NCBI GenBank assembly: GCA_023488865.1
Contig: JAMDDG010000069.1
Location: 818-7,335 of the forward strand
DNA length: 6,518 bases
Reading direction: 5' to 3'
Origin: Bacteroidota bacterium
GTDB lineage: Bacteria; Bacteroidota; Bacteroidia; Bacteroidales; Prolixibacteraceae
The position numbers were made by a program, and so were the translations under genes. Positions within the stretch are counted from its first letter, which is position 1, and every line of letters starts with the position of its first letter. The notes beneath the pieces were generated by a model. That model worked only from the letters and a program-made list of their open reading frames with translations, was not told where the DNA came from and searched no databases. Shown one piece after another: positions 5,639 to 6,518 of this stretch.

Positions 5639-6518
5639 ATGATAATGGGTTTTCTAATATCCGTGCCGTTCGTCTTTTCTTTGTTGCTTTTTGCGATGAA
5701 GGACAATATCCGGTTGAACAAAATAATTGCATTATCGGCTTCGCTGCTCACTTTTGGCTTTGCAGTGATCGCATTATTTCAATTTCTTGCCAATCCAAAC
5801 GGTTATCCGGTTTTTCATCCGGTTTTGTTCCAATCACTGGGGATCCAGTTTAAGCTGGGGCTGGATGGGTTGAGCATGCTTTTGGTACTGTTGACCACCT
5901 TTCTTATTCCCCTGATTATCTACTCCCGGTTTGGGGATGGTCAGGAACGCCGCAACTCCTTTTACGCCTTGATCCTGTTGATGGAGATGGCGCTGATCGG
6001 CGTATTTACGACCACCGATGTATTGATGTTTTACATTTTCTGGGAGATTGCCCTGATACCGATCTTCTTCGTCTCCATTCTCTGGGGTGGCGAAAACGCA
6101 CGTGCAGTCACCTTTAAGTTCTTTATGTACACCCTGGTAGGCGGGCTGCTGATGCTGGTCGCCATTGTCTTTATCTACGTGCAAACGCCTGCGCCGCATT
6201 CATTTGCCTTCTCCGAATTTTACAAAGTAATGCTTGATCCACATGCACAGAAATGGCTCTTTCTGGCTTTCTTTGTGGCCTTTGCGATCAAGATGCCAAT
6301 ATTTCCATTCCATACCTGGCAACCCGATCTCTATTTTACCGCACCGACGCAAGGAACCATGTTATTGGCCGGGATTATGCTGAAAATGGGTGTTTATGGG
6401 GTACTTCGTTTCGTGCTGCCCCTTTTTCCAGACGCACTTCACGATTTAGGCCTGTATGCCATGCTTTTGGCTATTACGGGTATCGTTTATGCCTCCGTTA
6501 TCGCGATCCGGCAAAACG
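5639..6518 (+). CDS. nuoM: NADH-quinone oxidoreductase subunit M (NuoM), 5' part
   Basis: From the ATG at 5639 an uninterrupted frame of 293 codons runs off the right edge, about 60 percent of a usual ~490-residue NuoM. NuoM is the middle antiporter-like, proton-pumping subunit of the membrane arm. E136 in FYIFWEIALIPIFFVSILWG and K218 in FAIKMPIFPFHTWQPD correspond to the essential Glu and Lys of the pump channel. The region then continues as APTQGTMLLAGIMLKMGVYG, where most bacteria have a PDAHxxAPTxGSVxLAG form. The QPD variant is, as far as I recall, usual for Bacteroidota. The start lies six bases after nuoL. A second in-frame ATG at 5645 is possible. No frameshift is seen. Confidence 0.96.
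   Translation, partial: MIMGFLISVPFVFSLLLFAMKDNIRLNKIIALSASLLTFGFAVIALFQFLANPNGYPVFHPVLFQSLGIQFKLGLDGLSMLLVLLTTFLIPLIIYSRFGDGQERRNSFYALILLMEMALIGVFTTTDVLMFYIFWEIALIPIFFVSILWGGENARAVTFKFFMYTLVGGLLMLVAIVFIYVQTPAPHSFAFSEFYKVMLDPHAQKWLFLAFFVAFAIKMPIFPFHTWQPDLYFTAPTQGTMLLAGIMLKMGVYGVLRFVLPLFPDALHDLGLYAMLLAITGIVYASVIAIRQN

Noticed and set aside
5834..6199. Minus-strand open frame of 121 codons inside nuoM
   Set aside because: Very rich in Gln, Lys, Asp and His with no motif, antisense to clearly conserved NuoM sequence. A shadow frame.

Overview
The window is a stretch of a respiratory complex I (NADH:quinone oxidoreductase) operon, read left to right in the order nuoG (3' end) - nuoH - nuoI - nuoJ - [accessory block] - nuoK - nuoL - nuoM (5' part). 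Protein motifs such as the NuoG fragment TDKRSHGILYRG...NDFSGNMIDVCPVG, NuoH FDLPECETELIGGYHTEYSS and NuoM FPFHTWQPD are of the type I associate with Bacteroidota. The near absence of purine-rich Shine-Dalgarno sites and the short heptad repeats fit that phylum too. The exact genus cannot be told from the sequence.

Left edge (1-231): the last codons of nuoG run on the plus strand into nuoH. The first ~120 bases, however, encode the middle of NuoG on the MINUS strand, including its CPVG motif. A short inverted repeat at 115-123 marks the switch. This is an inversion or fold-back junction inside nuoG, either real or an artefact of amplification or assembly.

nuoH, nuoI and nuoJ (235-2421) look intact and are closely spaced. 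nuoJ is bracketed by two arrays of the same 7-bp repeat in opposite orientation: CATAWCT at 1844-1910, which also supplies the nuoI stop codon, and its complement AGATATR at 2427-2482.

Between nuoJ and nuoK lie 974 bases that break the otherwise tight operon. In order they hold the second heptad array, a ~164-bp inverted-repeat element built of CGCAAAG heptads (2503-2666), two inverted copies of an ~85-nt triple-hairpin element whose stems differ by compensatory changes (2692-2776 and 2820-2905), an AT-rich stretch without clear content, an intact MazE/AbrB-type antitoxin (3043-3288), and what looks like the last ~24 codons of its lost MazF toxin (3290-3361).

nuoK, nuoL and nuoM (3396 to the right edge) resume the operon with overlapping or near-abutting genes. 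NuoH, J, K, L and M form the proton-pumping membrane arm. NuoI, and NuoG in the peripheral arm, carry iron-sulfur clusters that pass electrons to quinone. The accessory block lies between the NuoJ and NuoK genes, so transcription of nuoKLM must either cross many hairpins or start from a promoter inside the block.
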